A DNA stretch of 64,000 nucleotides from Thermoplasmata archaeon (GTDB lineage: Archaea; Thermoplasmatota; Thermoplasmata; Thermoplasmatales; Thermoplasmataceae): assembly GCA_015520045.1 (NCBI GenBank), contig WAQW01000045.1:1-64000 (forward strand), given 5' to 3'. The position numbers were made by a program, and so were the translations under genes. The notes below the pieces were generated by a model that did no database searches, was not told the DNA's origin, and worked only from the letters and a program-made list of their open reading frames with translations. Positions 48,767 through 58,758 of this stretch are shown one piece after another (positions within the stretch are counted from its first letter, which is position 1; every line of letters starts with the position of its first letter).

Positions 48767-50391
48767 GCTGAAGAGTAAAGCATGTAAAGACTCCCCACGT
48801 CAACTTCCGCAAGAGCTACTGGAATTTTGAGAGAAAACTGTTCAAGAAAACGAGGATGTACTTCACCCAGCAGACCTAACTTTTGCCCCTTCAGAGTTAT
48901 CAGGGCAGATCTTCCTGGAATCATCAGCTCATCATCCACAGCCTCAACCTCGGGTTCCACTGCGAACAATCTCTCGAAGATATAATTGACATATCTCTTG
49001 ATCTCTGAGAACGTGGCTTTGGAATGGGCCAGGGATATAGCCAGATGAGTTTTCTGATTACCATCAGCGATCACATCACCGATTTCAAAAATATTCTGAG
49101 GATAAGCTCTATCAGCGTTGTTGGCATGCTGCGACAGCAAACTGATCGACAATCTGTCTCTCACAACCGAGAAATCATCGGATTTTGGATTGATGATTTC
49201 AATACCGCCCTTGTAGCTCAGATAGGTGTAGATATTTCGTGAAACCAGAACGAAGGAAGATACCTCCTGAAGTCCCGCCCCCACTAGAACGAATCTCAGA
49301 ACATTCATGAATTCCTTCTTCTGATCCCTGCTCGCTATGGTACTGAAACGGGGAGGTAATGCCTCAATCTTATCATACCTGAGACCCTTGGCAAGGTCCT
49401 CTATGACATCGGCAGGGCCCATAACGTCCACTCTGAACTGTGGAATGCCCACGGTAAAGGGAAAGGTACCGTTCGCAACGGTGTAGCCCATTTTGTTAAA
49501 GGTCTTTTTCACATCATCGTTCGGGATTTCCTTTCCCAGGTACCCTTTCACATCTTTCTTGAGAATGGAAATGGTTCTCAACTTATTCCCGGGCACCACA
49601 ACTGGTCTTTTTTTCCTGCCATAAATCCTGGGGACGCGGAGATCAAAACCCAGTGAATCGAAATATCTCGCCATCAGGTAGGCTGTCTTCTCGGTGGTGT
49701 GCCTGTCAGTTCCAGTTATATCAACAAAAAAATTCTTGGTGTTATTGCATATTGCAGATTTTGAACCGTTAATTATAGGTGGCATCGACATCACATCTCC
49801 AGCTGAATCGAGAATGATTGGAACAAGTTCCCCCTCAGGGAGAAGCGATCCAAACTCAATGCCCTTCGGGTGTGTTCTGATGATCTTATCAGCGGTCCCG
49901 GTCACAGAACCGTCATAGGTTTCAAACTCTATTTCGGACCTTGGAGAAGCCACATACCGCAAGGGGAAGGAGATTCTGTCCAAATCGTGTATCCCAATGG
50001 AAGATTTCTTCCTCCTCTTCCCCACAATGAGATGGAGCCTTTCCTGGTACTCTATGAGATCATTAAGAGAATCAGAGATAGGCTCTCCCAAAGCGATGAA
50101 ACCGGAAACAAAAGGCCTTATTGCGAGAACACGCTCATCCACGAAGATTTCCCTGTCCACTTCGGTGAATCTGAGTGACATTTCAACACCGGCTTCAAAG
50201 CGCCTGATTGAATCCATGAGGGTTGCAAATGACATGAGATCAGGGCGATCCGGATTGAACTCTATCCGGAGAGAAGCATCATCAACCTCAACCGAATAGC
50301 CAATAACATCGGAATATGATATCACATCATCATAGGCAGAGGTACCATATTTTTCTCTGAAAGTCCGGAGGTCGGTTTTAATTACAACCAT
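48763..50391 (-). CDS. pheT: Phenylalanyl-tRNA synthetase beta subunit
   Basis: The beta chain of the tetrameric class IIc synthetase, 542 residues, archaeal/eukaryotic form without the N-terminal EMAP-like domain. The B3/4 editing domain (GIHDLDRISFPLRY) and the B5/catalytic-like fold (GYTVANGTFPFTVGIPQFRVDVMGPADVIEDLAKGLRYDKIEA) are recognisable. The alpha-subunit gene is not adjacent. Confidence 0.94.
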   Translation of the reverse strand: MVVIKTDLRTFREKYGTSAYDDVISYSDVIGYSVEVDDASLRIEFNPDRPDLMSFATLMDSIRRFEAGVEMSLRFTEVDREIFVDERVLAIRPFVSGFIALGEPISDSLNDLIEYQERLHLIVGKRRKKSSIGIHDLDRISFPLRYVASPRSEIEFETYDGSVTGTADKIIRTHPKGIEFGSLLPEGELVPIILDSAGDVMSMPPIINGSKSAICNNTKNFFVDITGTDRHTTEKTAYLMARYFDSLGFDLRVPRIYGRKKRPVVVPGNKLRTISILKKDVKGYLGKEIPNDDVKKTFNKMGYTVANGTFPFTVGIPQFRVDVMGPADVIEDLAKGLRYDKIEALPPRFSTIASRDQKKEFMNVLRFVLVGAGLQEVSSFVLVSRNIYTYLSYKGGIEIINPKSDDFSVVRDRLSISLLSQHANNADRAYPQNIFEIGDVIADGNQKTHLAISLAHSKATFSEIKRYVNYIFERLFAVEPEVEAVDDELMIPGRSALITLKGQKLGLLGEVHPRFLEQFSLKIPVALAEVDVGSLYMLYSSA

Positions 50392-50431
50392 TTCACGAAG
50401 GTATCGGGAACTACTTTAAAATATAACTTTT

Positions 50432-50782
50432 TTACCTGGATCTACCACCTTTTTTTCTTTTAACCGAAGCGTTTGTTGTTATGTCCTTGATTTCACCACC
50501 CAGAACGCGGTAGGTGTATTCCCTGATTACGAGTTCCAGGAGATCCTCAAGAGAGATACTCTCATTTCTGTCTATTTCATCGTCCACGGTCCTGAGAATT
50601 TCCTTTGCCTTAAGCATCTCCACGTTTCTCTTCCTTGGGCCATAGTTCTTCTCCAGAAGATCATCTATTGCCTTCCGGATCAAATCAGAAATACTTTCAT
50701 ATCTGTACATATCAACAAGTTCAACCAATTTCTCCATGGTTTCCTCGGATATGCGTACTGTGATCCTGTATGGTACCGACAT
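50432..50782 (-). CDS. Ribbon-helix-helix (CopG-type) DNA-binding protein
   Basis: A 116-residue regulator. The N-terminal RITVRISEETMEKLVELVD..RYESISDLIRKAIDDLLE is a ribbon-helix-helix domain; a second helical part and a basic tail (KRKKGGRSR) follow. I chose the ATG at 50782 because it directly precedes the beta strand; an upstream extension to 50839 has no family-like sequence. The target is unknown. Confidence 0.85.
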   Translation of the reverse strand: MSVPYRITVRISEETMEKLVELVDMYRYESISDLIRKAIDDLLEKNYGPRKRNVEMLKAKEILRTVDDEIDRNESISLEDLLELVIREYTYRVLGGEIKDITTNASVKRKKGGRSR

Positions 50783-51289
50783 ATGAAACATCTCATCTAA
50801 AGGGGCCAAACATATTGATTTTGTCTGACATCTAACCACAACAAGAATGGGCTATTTAACCTTAACGGTAACAATCTCTCAGCGGCACGCTTCTTCTAAC
50901 TCAGGATCGCCATTCAGATCATGAACAGGATATCATGAACCTGATTGTAAGAGGTTCTGAACAACGGATTCACGGAAAATTTTGCATCGGTCCCCCCTGT
51001 AGATATTGTGCAGTGGAACTTTTTCGGGAACAAACTCACGTCTGGCGGGTAAAGCAAAAGCCCTTTTCAGACCATAGCGTTTTACCGGGCGAAGCCTTAC
51101 CGCGCCGCATGAAATGCTGATATAATCATTCAGATGGATATTATATCACCGAATCACGGTGCTTCCCCTTATCTGGTAAACCAAATGAGTTATACATAAA
51201 CAGGAATCGGAACAGATGGTGGATATAGGCGTGAGCCTTCTCCGGAAGTACCATCAGATAATTCTTATAAAATGGTGTGATATTTAAAA
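50783..51289. other. Intergenic region with short repeats
   Basis: No supported gene. A direct repeat ATCATGAAC occurs at 50918-50926 and 50932-50940 (14-base period, one DNA-face offset), and a small hairpin CACCG-AATCA-CGGTG lies at 51147-51161. Either could be an operator, but there is no independent evidence. Confidence 0.35.
51265..51273 (+). promoter_or_regulatory. TATA box of the DppA-like gene
   Basis: TTATAAAAT centred 21 nt before the ATG at 51290, consistent with a leaderless transcript. Confidence 0.5.
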
Positions 51290-52144
51290 ATGCGACCCTT
51301 CAGAAGTGATGAGGCTTTTCTGATAATATCCGATATGGAGGGTGTGAGTGGGCTCGTAGACGATGCTCTTCTTTCCTCAGGTGGAAGATTCTGGAGAAAT
51401 TATGGACGGTACCTGTTAACGTGGGATGTTAACGCCGCAGCCATGGCACTTTTCTCCCGAGGGATCAAAAGGATCTATTTATCAGAGAATCACAATCTTG
51501 GAAGAAACACTGTTCCTGAAGAACTGCCCCCCTTCATCGATGTTCTTCCTCCGCACAGTGCCAATACCAGCATGAGGGGTACAGGCTTCTGGGAAGAGCT
51601 GTACACAAAAAGGAACATAATGGGAGCAATTCTCGTTGGTTTTCCAGGAATGGCCGGATCAGGAGGATTTAAATCTCACTCGTGGGACAGTAACATTTTT
51701 GAGTATATCAGAGTCAACGGCAGGGAGGCGGGATCCATTACCATGACGGCAGGATTATTCGGAGAGTACGGCATTCCCGTTGCAGCAATCATAGGCGATG
51801 AAGCTGCCGCGAGAGAGATGCGTTTGGTCGATCCCAATATCATAGTTGTCACCGTCAAGAAAATGGCAGAGAATGGTTGGGTTGAACTACTTCCACCGGA
51901 ATCTGCCCATTCCCTGATCACCCAAAAGGTCACCCATGCCCTGGATGGATTTGATCGTATGAGACCATTTAGGATCGAGAAGCCAGCGAGAATCGAGTTC
52001 AAATTAAAAATGGATATCCCTCCAGTTACGAAAGAAGAAAATGGGAGAATTCATGTGAAGAACCGCAAGGTGCTCATCGAGGCAAAGAGCTTTCTTGAAG
52101 CATACTATTCCTTCTGGAACTACTATCTGTCCATAATATTTTGA
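51290..52144 (+). CDS. DppA-like (M55 family) protein with missing metal ligands
   Basis: A 284-residue member of the zinc D-aminopeptidase family M55. The DMEG motif (Asp15, Glu17) and a histidine at residue 68 (ENHN) match the metal site, and GDE near residue 168 is kept. The family's GYHA motif reads GFPGMAG, so the ligand His is Pro119, and the NGxxxGE motif reads NGREAGS, losing another ligand. It may have lost peptidase activity or changed substrate. It stands alone with its own promoter. Confidence 0.8.
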   Translation: MRPFRSDEAFLIISDMEGVSGLVDDALLSSGGRFWRNYGRYLLTWDVNAAAMALFSRGIKRIYLSENHNLGRNTVPEELPPFIDVLPPHSANTSMRGTGFWEELYTKRNIMGAILVGFPGMAGSGGFKSHSWDSNIFEYIRVNGREAGSITMTAGLFGEYGIPVAAIIGDEAAAREMRLVDPNIIVVTVKKMAENGWVELLPPESAHSLITQKVTHALDGFDRMRPFRIEKPARIEFKLKMDIPPVTKEENGRIHVKNRKVLIEAKSFLEAYYSFWNYYLSIIF

Positions 52145-52321
52145 TTTCTGGATGAAAATGTGGGAAAGCTCCGCACCTAACCTATCACGGAAAAAATACC
52201 CTGGCATGATAGGTAGGACAAGCATCGGACCATATCATCGCAAACGGAAAAAGGCCAGGATTCTAAATTTCAGGAACCAGAACAAAGCGTTTCATGGTAG
52301 CCACAATAGTGGAGCCCCGGA

Positions 52322-53212
52322 TCAGGAACCATTCGCCGACGCGGTGTACAGGGCATACATTCTATCCCAGGTGTATCTAAAAGATTCTATGAGATCACTT
52401 ATGGCCAGTGAAGCGGTGAAATTGCCGACGGATATCGCATCCTCGAGCGGGAAGCCTCTGAAGAGGGAGGCGTAAAACCCCGCTCTGAATGCGTCACCCG
52501 CGCCGACCGTATCGTGAACCTTCTCCGATCTGAAACCCCTGATCAACCTGGATTGCCCATTGGTGATGAGCATCGCGCCCCGATCCCCATCAGTCATGAT
52601 GATCCTTTTGTTCGAACTGAGGCGTTCCATATCAAAACCTACCATCTCACTCATATAATCCATTTCATTGCGGTTACCCATTATGATGTCAGATAGATCA
52701 TATATGGATCTTAGAGATTCTCTGTTGTACTTGTAAAAGAGCTCCTGCGATGGATCGAAGACCTTAACAGCACTGGTGGCCATTCCGGCTATTTTCAAGT
52801 AGGATTCAGGGGGCCCGGTGCTGAAGTGGATGTACGAGTAGCCTTCAGCGGGAAAGCTGGTTTCAGGCCTCCACCTAAGCATGGGGCCCTGAAGAACGTA
52901 AGCCACCTGATTTCTCCTGTCCGAAATTATATAGCAAAGGGGACCAGAGTCGTCATCCACTATATCTATACTCCTGGTATAAACGCCCCTCCTGCGAAGG
53001 AGTTCAATGTACCTTCCATGGGTTTTCCTGGAAACAGCGGTATACGGATGAAAATCGAGTCCCAGAGATGAGGCAACCATGGAAAAATTGCCAAGGGTCC
53101 CACCTAGCCTATCCTCCGTCGATATGGCCGATTCGCTCCCGGTGCTCACTATCCGCTCCACGATGATTGTGGTATCAAGGTTTATGTGTCCGAAATATGC
53201 CAGAAAGGTCAT
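52322..53212 (-). CDS. PfkB-family sugar/nucleoside kinase
   Basis: A ribokinase-fold kinase of 296 residues. The N-terminal FGHINLD, the GG (LGGTLGN) segment and the catalytic motif HDTVGAGDAFRAGF near residue 236, with the anion hole and the base Asp, are present. The substrate is not determined; archaeal relatives include nucleoside kinases and ribokinases. It is the last gene of the lon-cgi121-pfkB unit, 7 bp after the middle gene. Confidence 0.9.
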   Translation of the reverse strand: MTFLAYFGHINLDTTIIVERIVSTGSESAISTEDRLGGTLGNFSMVASSLGLDFHPYTAVSRKTHGRYIELLRRRGVYTRSIDIVDDDSGPLCYIISDRRNQVAYVLQGPMLRWRPETSFPAEGYSYIHFSTGPPESYLKIAGMATSAVKVFDPSQELFYKYNRESLRSIYDLSDIIMGNRNEMDYMSEMVGFDMERLSSNKRIIMTDGDRGAMLITNGQSRLIRGFRSEKVHDTVGAGDAFRAGFYASLFRGFPLEDAISVGNFTASLAISDLIESFRYTWDRMYALYTASANGS

Positions 53213-53218
53213 GCTGGA

Positions 53219-53662
53219 TCACTTCGAGCCTATATCCACGGCTACATTATTTATTCTTTCGAAGATGATCTGTTCCACCGACGAGTCTTTTTCTGGTACT
53301 TCCGTGCAATCACTGACCTTGACCCACGGATTCTCCTGAAGAAATCTCTCCAGATCCTCTTTGTATGCATAGGCCACCAGAAACTCACTCTCGTTCCCAC
53401 TCAGGCCTGCTCTCTCCATGGCCGGTCCAATCTGGCTGATTCCTGTCAGTAACATAAAAATGATCGGTTCAACCTCTCGAAATTTTCGGCTATTCATGTG
53501 TATGGATACAGCCTTCTCGTAAGCGATTGAGAGTTGCTCCCTGCTCAGCAGGTACTCCCTTTTCAAAAGAAGAAAAACACCCTTCCTGTCACCAACCTGA
53601 ATGTTCAGCTTTCGACGATCCCTGCTGATGCAGAGCTTTAGATCAAGCGGGGGCCTTTCCAT
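53219..53662 (-). CDS. cgi121: Probable KEOPS subunit Cgi121
   Basis: A protein of about 147 residues similar in length and layout to archaeal Cgi121, the tRNA-binding subunit of the KEOPS complex that makes t6A37 in tRNA: an N-terminal alpha/beta half, then the [16 protein letters not shown] segment typical of the family. I am moderately sure. The ATG at 53662 overlaps lon by 20 nt; a longer frame to 53689 is possible. Confidence 0.55.
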   Translation of the reverse strand: MERPPLDLKLCISRDRRKLNIQVGDRKGVFLLLKREYLLSREQLSIAYEKAVSIHMNSRKFREVEPIIFMLLTGISQIGPAMERAGLSGNESEFLVAYAYKEDLERFLQENPWVKVSDCTEVPEKDSSVEQIIFERINNVAVDIGSK

Positions 53663-55604
53663 TGCTACCAGAGATCCCCTGTGAAACAATAGGCTTGAAT
53701 ATATTTCTCACCCTATCGATGAATTTCTGTCTCTCTGGGGATATTACCAGAGCATTCTCTAGAACATCCATGATGGTTTCGGCAGGCAGTATCTCTATCC
53801 TGTCCTTGTGATTCTCATCGAGAACGATATCGTTGTAATTCGGCTGTGGAATAATCACCTTTTTCAGTCCAGCATCTATGGCGGCCTCAACCTTAGCAGT
53901 AACACCGCCAACGGGAAGAACGGTACCCCTAACAGAGAGAGAGCCGGTCATTGCAACGCTCTGATCAACCGGTATATTTTCAAAAGCGGAAATCACCGCA
54001 GTTGCTATGGACACGCTGGCGGAATCTCCCTCAACTCCCTCATAGGTTCCAATGAACTGGATATGAATATCGTGATCCGATACATTCTTTCCGCTTATCT
54101 TCTTTATGACAGCCGAAACATTCTGCACAGCCTCCTTCGCTATTTCACCCAGCTTTCCCGTTGCTATGACAACACCGTTTCCCTTGTGCTGAGCCTGAGT
54201 TACCTCCGCCACTATTGGCATAACAATGCCTGTGTAATCCGCAATACCAGAATCTGCTCCCATAACAGCCAGACCGTTTACGGAACCTACCCTTGCACCC
54301 TCGGTGAAGAAGGTTTTGTATGTCTTTTTGATCTCTATTGCCCTATCGGCAACCTGCTGCTCCAGAGGTTTGCTAAAGTTTCTCGCACGAACAACCTGCT
54401 CAGCGGTCACGATATCCCTCTTCTCAGTGATCGCTATGTCTCCCGCAACCCTTATGAGCCCACCAAGCTCTCTCAACCTGAGAGTGAGTTTGCCTTTTCT
54501 GCCCGACCGCCTCTGCGCCTCCTTCACTATCTCGGCAATCGCACTGATATCAAAGTGCGGGATTTTCTTATCCTTGACTATCTCCTGTGCTATGAACTGC
54601 ACCAATTTTCTGCGGTTCTCATCATTGTCATCCATAACATTTTTCACATAAACCTCATAGCCGTACCCTCTAATCCTGGATCTCAGAGCGGGGTGCATTC
54701 CCGCAACGGCGTCAAGGTTTCCCGCAGCAACGAGAATAAAATCACATGGTACCGGCTCGGTTTGAACCATAGCACCGGCACTTCTCTCACTCTGACCGGA
54801 TATTGGAAACTTTTTCTCCTGCATGGCCGTGAGAAGAGACTGTTGGCTCTCCGGCCTGAGAAGGTTCATCTCATCTATGTAGAGAACACCCCGATGTGCC
54901 TTGTGGATATTGCCGGGCTCAACCCTCTCATGGGCTGGTGTTTCAAGACCACCGGACTGAAATGGATCGTGCCTCACGTCCCCGAGGAGCGCTCCACTGT
55001 GTGCACCTGTAGAGTCGATGAACGGTGGCTTATCGTTCGGATTGTGGGACACAAGTATCTTCGGCACGATGGCCCTATCCCCTCTGTAAGCGGGATTCAT
55101 GGCAAATACTATATAGAAAAAAGCAGCTGCCATCAGAGCAAGAAATATAATCGTAAAGTTTCTCAACCAAACGGAGAGAATGAGTCCAAAGAGAAAGATA
55201 GAGAATATGAGGAATGTTACTCCTCTTGTTCTGTCCTTTTTCTCCCTCTCGGCCTTGATCTGGTATTGCCTCACAAGTTCCTTCGCCTTTCCCGCAGGAA
55301 AAGTCCGTATCTTTGGATGGTTAGGATCATCAGGATTGTAAAAAACCACGATATCTTCCAGCTCTTCTTTTGGGAGAAAATCGGTCATCGACTGAGCGAG
55401 CATGGACTTGCCAGTCCCCGGATCACCGATAAGAAGAACGTGCCTCTTCTGGAGGGCGGCCTTTTTTACAATTTCCGCTGCTTCATCCTGACCGATCACC
55501 TGATCGAAGAGGATCTTCGGGATGGGCACATCCTTGGTGGTCCTTATGTTCAGATCCTTTATCCACGTATCTACATCCGGCAATTCTTCAGCTGACTCTG
55601 TCAC
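53643..55604 (-). CDS. lonB: Membrane-bound Lon protease (LonB type)
   Basis: The archaeal ATP-dependent Lon, 653 residues. Walker [10 protein letters not shown] is near residue 62, two membrane helices interrupt the AAA+ domain near residues 129-170, and the protease domain carries the Ser-Lys dyad: Ser in [10 protein letters not shown] near 528 and Lys in [10 protein letters not shown] near 569. It degrades misfolded membrane or soluble proteins from the cytoplasmic side. It is the first gene of a unit with Cgi121 and PfkB. Confidence 0.96.
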   Translation of the reverse strand: MTESAEELPDVDTWIKDLNIRTTKDVPIPKILFDQVIGQDEAAEIVKKAALQKRHVLLIGDPGTGKSMLAQSMTDFLPKEELEDIVVFYNPDDPNHPKIRTFPAGKAKELVRQYQIKAEREKKDRTRGVTFLIFSIFLFGLILSVWLRNFTIIFLALMAAAFFYIVFAMNPAYRGDRAIVPKILVSHNPNDKPPFIDSTGAHSGALLGDVRHDPFQSGGLETPAHERVEPGNIHKAHRGVLYIDEMNLLRPESQQSLLTAMQEKKFPISGQSERSAGAMVQTEPVPCDFILVAAGNLDAVAGMHPALRSRIRGYGYEVYVKNVMDDNDENRRKLVQFIAQEIVKDKKIPHFDISAIAEIVKEAQRRSGRKGKLTLRLRELGGLIRVAGDIAITEKRDIVTAEQVVRARNFSKPLEQQVADRAIEIKKTYKTFFTEGARVGSVNGLAVMGADSGIADYTGIVMPIVAEVTQAQHKGNGVVIATGKLGEIAKEAVQNVSAVIKKISGKNVSDHDIHIQFIGTYEGVEGDSASVSIATAVISAFENIPVDQSVAMTGSLSVRGTVLPVGGVTAKVEAAIDAGLKKVIIPQPNYNDIVLDENHKDRIEILPAETIMDVLENALVISPERQKFIDRVRNIFKPIVSQGISGSNGKAPA

Positions 55605-55840
55605 TTCTACTCATAATCCAAAATTAGAATTAATACTTTCCCGTTATCTCAAACTCTCAGCAACACTCACATCGCAAGATGCGCCCCACATCGTGCGCTC
55701 TCACCGATATGCTTCCATAGAACATCTTGTTCCGGTATTTAAATTTAACATTAAGTGCCCTGCACCATTCCATAAGGGGTTTTTCTCCTCAAGTGGTTTT
55801 AAACGGTAACAAATACAGATACGGAAACATATTCCATCTA

Positions 55841-55849
55841 TTTTATTAA
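55841..55849 (+). promoter_or_regulatory. TATA box deciding the aroC start
   Basis: TTTTATTAA centred 28 nt before the ATG at 55873 and only 10 nt before the ATG at 55855; the spacing therefore favours the downstream ATG as a leaderless start. Confidence 0.5.
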
Positions 55850-55872
55850 GGCTGATGTTTTATTCCTTCAGA

Positions 55873-56964
55873 ATGTCCTTCACCGTGGGAAAAAATGTTA
55901 GGATCACCGTGTTTGGGACCTCACATGGAAGGTCTGTTAACGCCATTCTTGAAGGCGTTCCCGCTGGCTTCCGTGTCGATACTGGCGAGGTACAGCGATG
56001 GCTTTCCTACAGGAGACCTGGTTTCAGCGACCTGACCTCCCCGAGAAGAGAGGAGGACAATGTTGAGATAGTAACCGGTCTTCATAACGGTTTATCCGAT
56101 GGTTCTCCCCTCTTCTTCAGAATTGAAAACAGAAATGTCATCTCAGGCCACTACGATGACATCAGGTTTATGCCAAGGCCAGGCCATGCAGACATCACCA
56201 TGTGGTACAAGTATGGTGAGAACAGAAGCTATGAGGGCGGAGGATTCCTCTCCGGCAGACTGACCGCTCCGATGGTGGCAGCCGGTTCCGTCTGTCTGCA
56301 GCTTCTCAGAAAATATGGAATAAAGATCATTAGCTTCCAGAGATCAATAGGTCACGTTCATTTTCAGGCCGATGATGTCCCGAATGACCCTGAATTCTGT
56401 TACAGCTTCAGAACCAGAATTCCATCTGCTCAGCAGGATCGTGAAGCGCAGGATCTCCTGAGAAAGATCGTGAAAGATGGTGATTCCATTGGAGGCATTA
56501 TAGCTACCGTTGTAAACGGCATCCCTCCAGGGGTAGGAGAGCCACTGTTTGATTCCATAGAATCAACGATCTCAAGGCTGATGTTCTCCATACCGGGCCT
56601 TAAGGCGATCGAGTTTGGAAAAGGATTTGGCTTTGCCGAATCTCTTGGCAGTGAGGTGGTTGACTCCTTTGAGATAAGGGATGGCAAAATAGTGACCTCA
56701 TCGAACAACAATGGTGGGATCCTGGGTGGCATATCAAACGGAATGCCAATAACGTTTCAGGTGGCCATGAAACCAACAGCCTCCATAAGGAAACCTTTGA
56801 AGACGATCAACTTAAAAACTAAGGAGGAAGCATATCTTACGGTCAGGGGAAGGCATGATCCCTGCATCTCCATAAGGGCCGTGCCGGTGGTTCAAACAAT
56901 GACGGCTGTGGCTCTCTGCGATCTTCTGTCTCAGTCAGGCTTTATCCCCAGAAGGATCACTTGA
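55873..56964 (+). CDS. aroC: Chorismate synthase
   Basis: Converts 5-enolpyruvylshikimate 3-phosphate to chorismate with reduced FMN. About 363 residues. Family motifs: FGTSHGRSVNAILEGVPAGF at the N-terminus, PRPGHADITMWYKYG and the RHDPC..IRAVPVVQ motif near the end. The ATG at 55873 (MSFTVG) fits the TATA position and the family N-terminus. No other shikimate-pathway gene is adjacent. Its end overlaps the convergent DUF2070 gene by 8 bp. Confidence 0.96.
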   Translation: MSFTVGKNVRITVFGTSHGRSVNAILEGVPAGFRVDTGEVQRWLSYRRPGFSDLTSPRREEDNVEIVTGLHNGLSDGSPLFFRIENRNVISGHYDDIRFMPRPGHADITMWYKYGENRSYEGGGFLSGRLTAPMVAAGSVCLQLLRKYGIKIISFQRSIGHVHFQADDVPNDPEFCYSFRTRIPSAQQDREAQDLLRKIVKDGDSIGGIIATVVNGIPPGVGEPLFDSIESTISRLMFSIPGLKAIEFGKGFGFAESLGSEVVDSFEIRDGKIVTSSNNNGGILGGISNGMPITFQVAMKPTASIRKPLKTINLKTKEEAYLTVRGRHDPCISIRAVPVVQTMTAVALCDLLSQSGFIPRRIT

Positions 56965-58699
56965 GGCCAAAAAACGCCCCGAAGAAAAATGATATAAGAA
57001 TGGTGGATGAGAGACACACCGAAATGGTCAGGGTAATATAGTATTTGGCCCCCCTCACCGATGAAGATACAACACTGAGCATTCTTTTGAAAAGGGATCC
57101 TTCCCCACCCCTTACGGTCGCTCGCGAGGAGCCTATCCGAATGACGCACTCTTCGATATTATCAACGGCATCAGCGACACATTCCCTTATTGATTCGGAA
57201 ACAATTCCGGGGTCATCTCTCTGCCCAAGTGGATTCATATCGAGAGTACCCGCATTCACATAATGATTGTCGGTGGTGAGGAAAAACACCTCGTCGACGA
57301 TGCCCAGGATCTTGTTTCTTGTCGCTTCCATGAGCTCATCCGTGATGTTGTTGGAATCTGTCAGGATCAGGGCCTGTTTTTTTCTATTTACCTGAATAAC
57401 CATGACCTGAATTCCCATAGGGCCAAGGGCCGAGTATTTTACCACCTTCCTGGCGTAGCCAATTCTGGGCCGGAATCGCGGTGTGAGTCTGTTAAACTCC
57501 CTTCTGCACGCGGGTATGAGAGGTGAAAGATCCTCCAGTAGAGGCGCACCCTGAAGGAAATTGCTCTGGGCATCAGTGAGAATAAAATCCGCGGACCCGG
57601 AGTCTCTCATGGCCTTTATCAGCCTGATGCCTTCCTCATAGGAGATGTCATCGAATCTCTCCCGATCTGGAAACACCGTGCACCAGCCATAATCATCCAT
57701 TCTGATCAGGCCTATGGAATATTTTCCCACGTTGAGCTTCTTCAACCGGGATATGTGACCCACCTTCTGAGCATTCCTGGCTGCCTCTTCAACTGAACTG
57801 GCTATGGTATCAATATCCTCCTCGAAGACGCTGTTATCACTGTTCGTTGTCGCCGTGTGAAATACCATCAGATCGCCCAGAGAGCCTGCAAGCCTGTTAT
57901 GTAGCTTTTCAGGAAGGTTGCTCGTGCCTATGGTACCGAAAGGACCGGGGTGTACATAAGGAAACACGAGAGTGACCTTCCTTTTCCCACTCCTCCCTTC
58001 AACATCAATAACCTGTATAGGAACAACCTTCTTTTTGTTGTAAAGCTTTCTGAGGAAGCTTCGCGCCTCATCATCCGTCAACCGGGCTGACCGGGAATTC
58101 AAGAAGTAGTTCAGTATAGATACAGGAGAGTGCCCAAACTCGTAACGAAATCCCTTCATGGTGTGCTCAATAAATACGTACGCGCCGACAGAGAAGATGA
58201 CGCTTGCAAGTGCAAAATATGCATAGGAGAGAACGGGAGGTGAAAGGAACACGAGACCTACCATCACTGAGAAAGAATAAAATAGGGAGGGGACAAAGAT
58301 CTTTTTGAATTTTTCTGAGAAATATGTATAAAGGACCAAAACCCGCAGAAATGAGGATGTGGAGAATGACAGCATGACAAGAGCAAACACGCTGAGAAAA
58401 TCGGGAGACAGGATCCTCACGACTATGAAGTAGGCATCTGACAGGTAGAAGGAGAGGAAATTCAGGTAGTTAGTCCTTCTTATGGGAAAATGGTAATCTG
58501 ATAACCTGACAAAGACGACATCGAGGGAGATCGTCAGGCCAAGAGGAAAAATAAAGGCAAAAACAGTGAACCATAGGTTCCTCACCAGGATAAAATCAAC
58601 GACCACGAAAAGGGTGGTCGGAACAAGATAGGAGCGAATTCTCGGTGCTCCTTTCAGAAACCTTGTAAGATCCGAAAATGTGAAGGTGCTTTCAGCCAT
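56957..58699 (-). CDS. DUF2070 archaeal membrane protein
   Basis: A 580-residue archaeal protein of unknown function. The N-terminal ~180 residues hold about six membrane helices, then a soluble domain with the conserved HPGPFGTIGTSNLP segment (His-Pro-Gly and following) near residue 245, and a last membrane helix at the C-terminus. The soluble part has His and Asp residues (HTATTNSDNS, TDNHYVNAG) that could bind metal; this is inference. Confidence 0.85.
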   Translation of the reverse strand: MAESTFTFSDLTRFLKGAPRIRSYLVPTTLFVVVDFILVRNLWFTVFAFIFPLGLTISLDVVFVRLSDYHFPIRRTNYLNFLSFYLSDAYFIVVRILSPDFLSVFALVMLSFSTSSFLRVLVLYTYFSEKFKKIFVPSLFYSFSVMVGLVFLSPPVLSYAYFALASVIFSVGAYVFIEHTMKGFRYEFGHSPVSILNYFLNSRSARLTDDEARSFLRKLYNKKKVVPIQVIDVEGRSGKRKVTLVFPYVHPGPFGTIGTSNLPEKLHNRLAGSLGDLMVFHTATTNSDNSVFEEDIDTIASSVEEAARNAQKVGHISRLKKLNVGKYSIGLIRMDDYGWCTVFPDRERFDDISYEEGIRLIKAMRDSGSADFILTDAQSNFLQGAPLLEDLSPLIPACRREFNRLTPRFRPRIGYARKVVKYSALGPMGIQVMVIQVNRKKQALILTDSNNITDELMEATRNKILGIVDEVFFLTTDNHYVNAGTLDMNPLGQRDDPGIVSESIRECVADAVDNIEECVIRIGSSRATVRGGEGSLFKRMLSVVSSSVRGAKYYITLTISVCLSSTILISFFFGAFFGLK

Positions 58700-58758
58700 T
58701 TAAATCAGTTATGGCAGATTCAGATAAAATTGTTATTAAAACGTTTCCATCAGCGATC

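Noticed and set aside
50935-51120. Open frame of 61 codons with several cysteines
   Set aside because: No family, no ribosome binding site, and the opposite strand also stays open over part of it.
53808-55595. A 595-codon open frame on the plus strand opposite lonB
   Set aside because: Long antisense frames are common opposite genes with biased codon use; the product has no family motif, whereas lonB is unmistakable.
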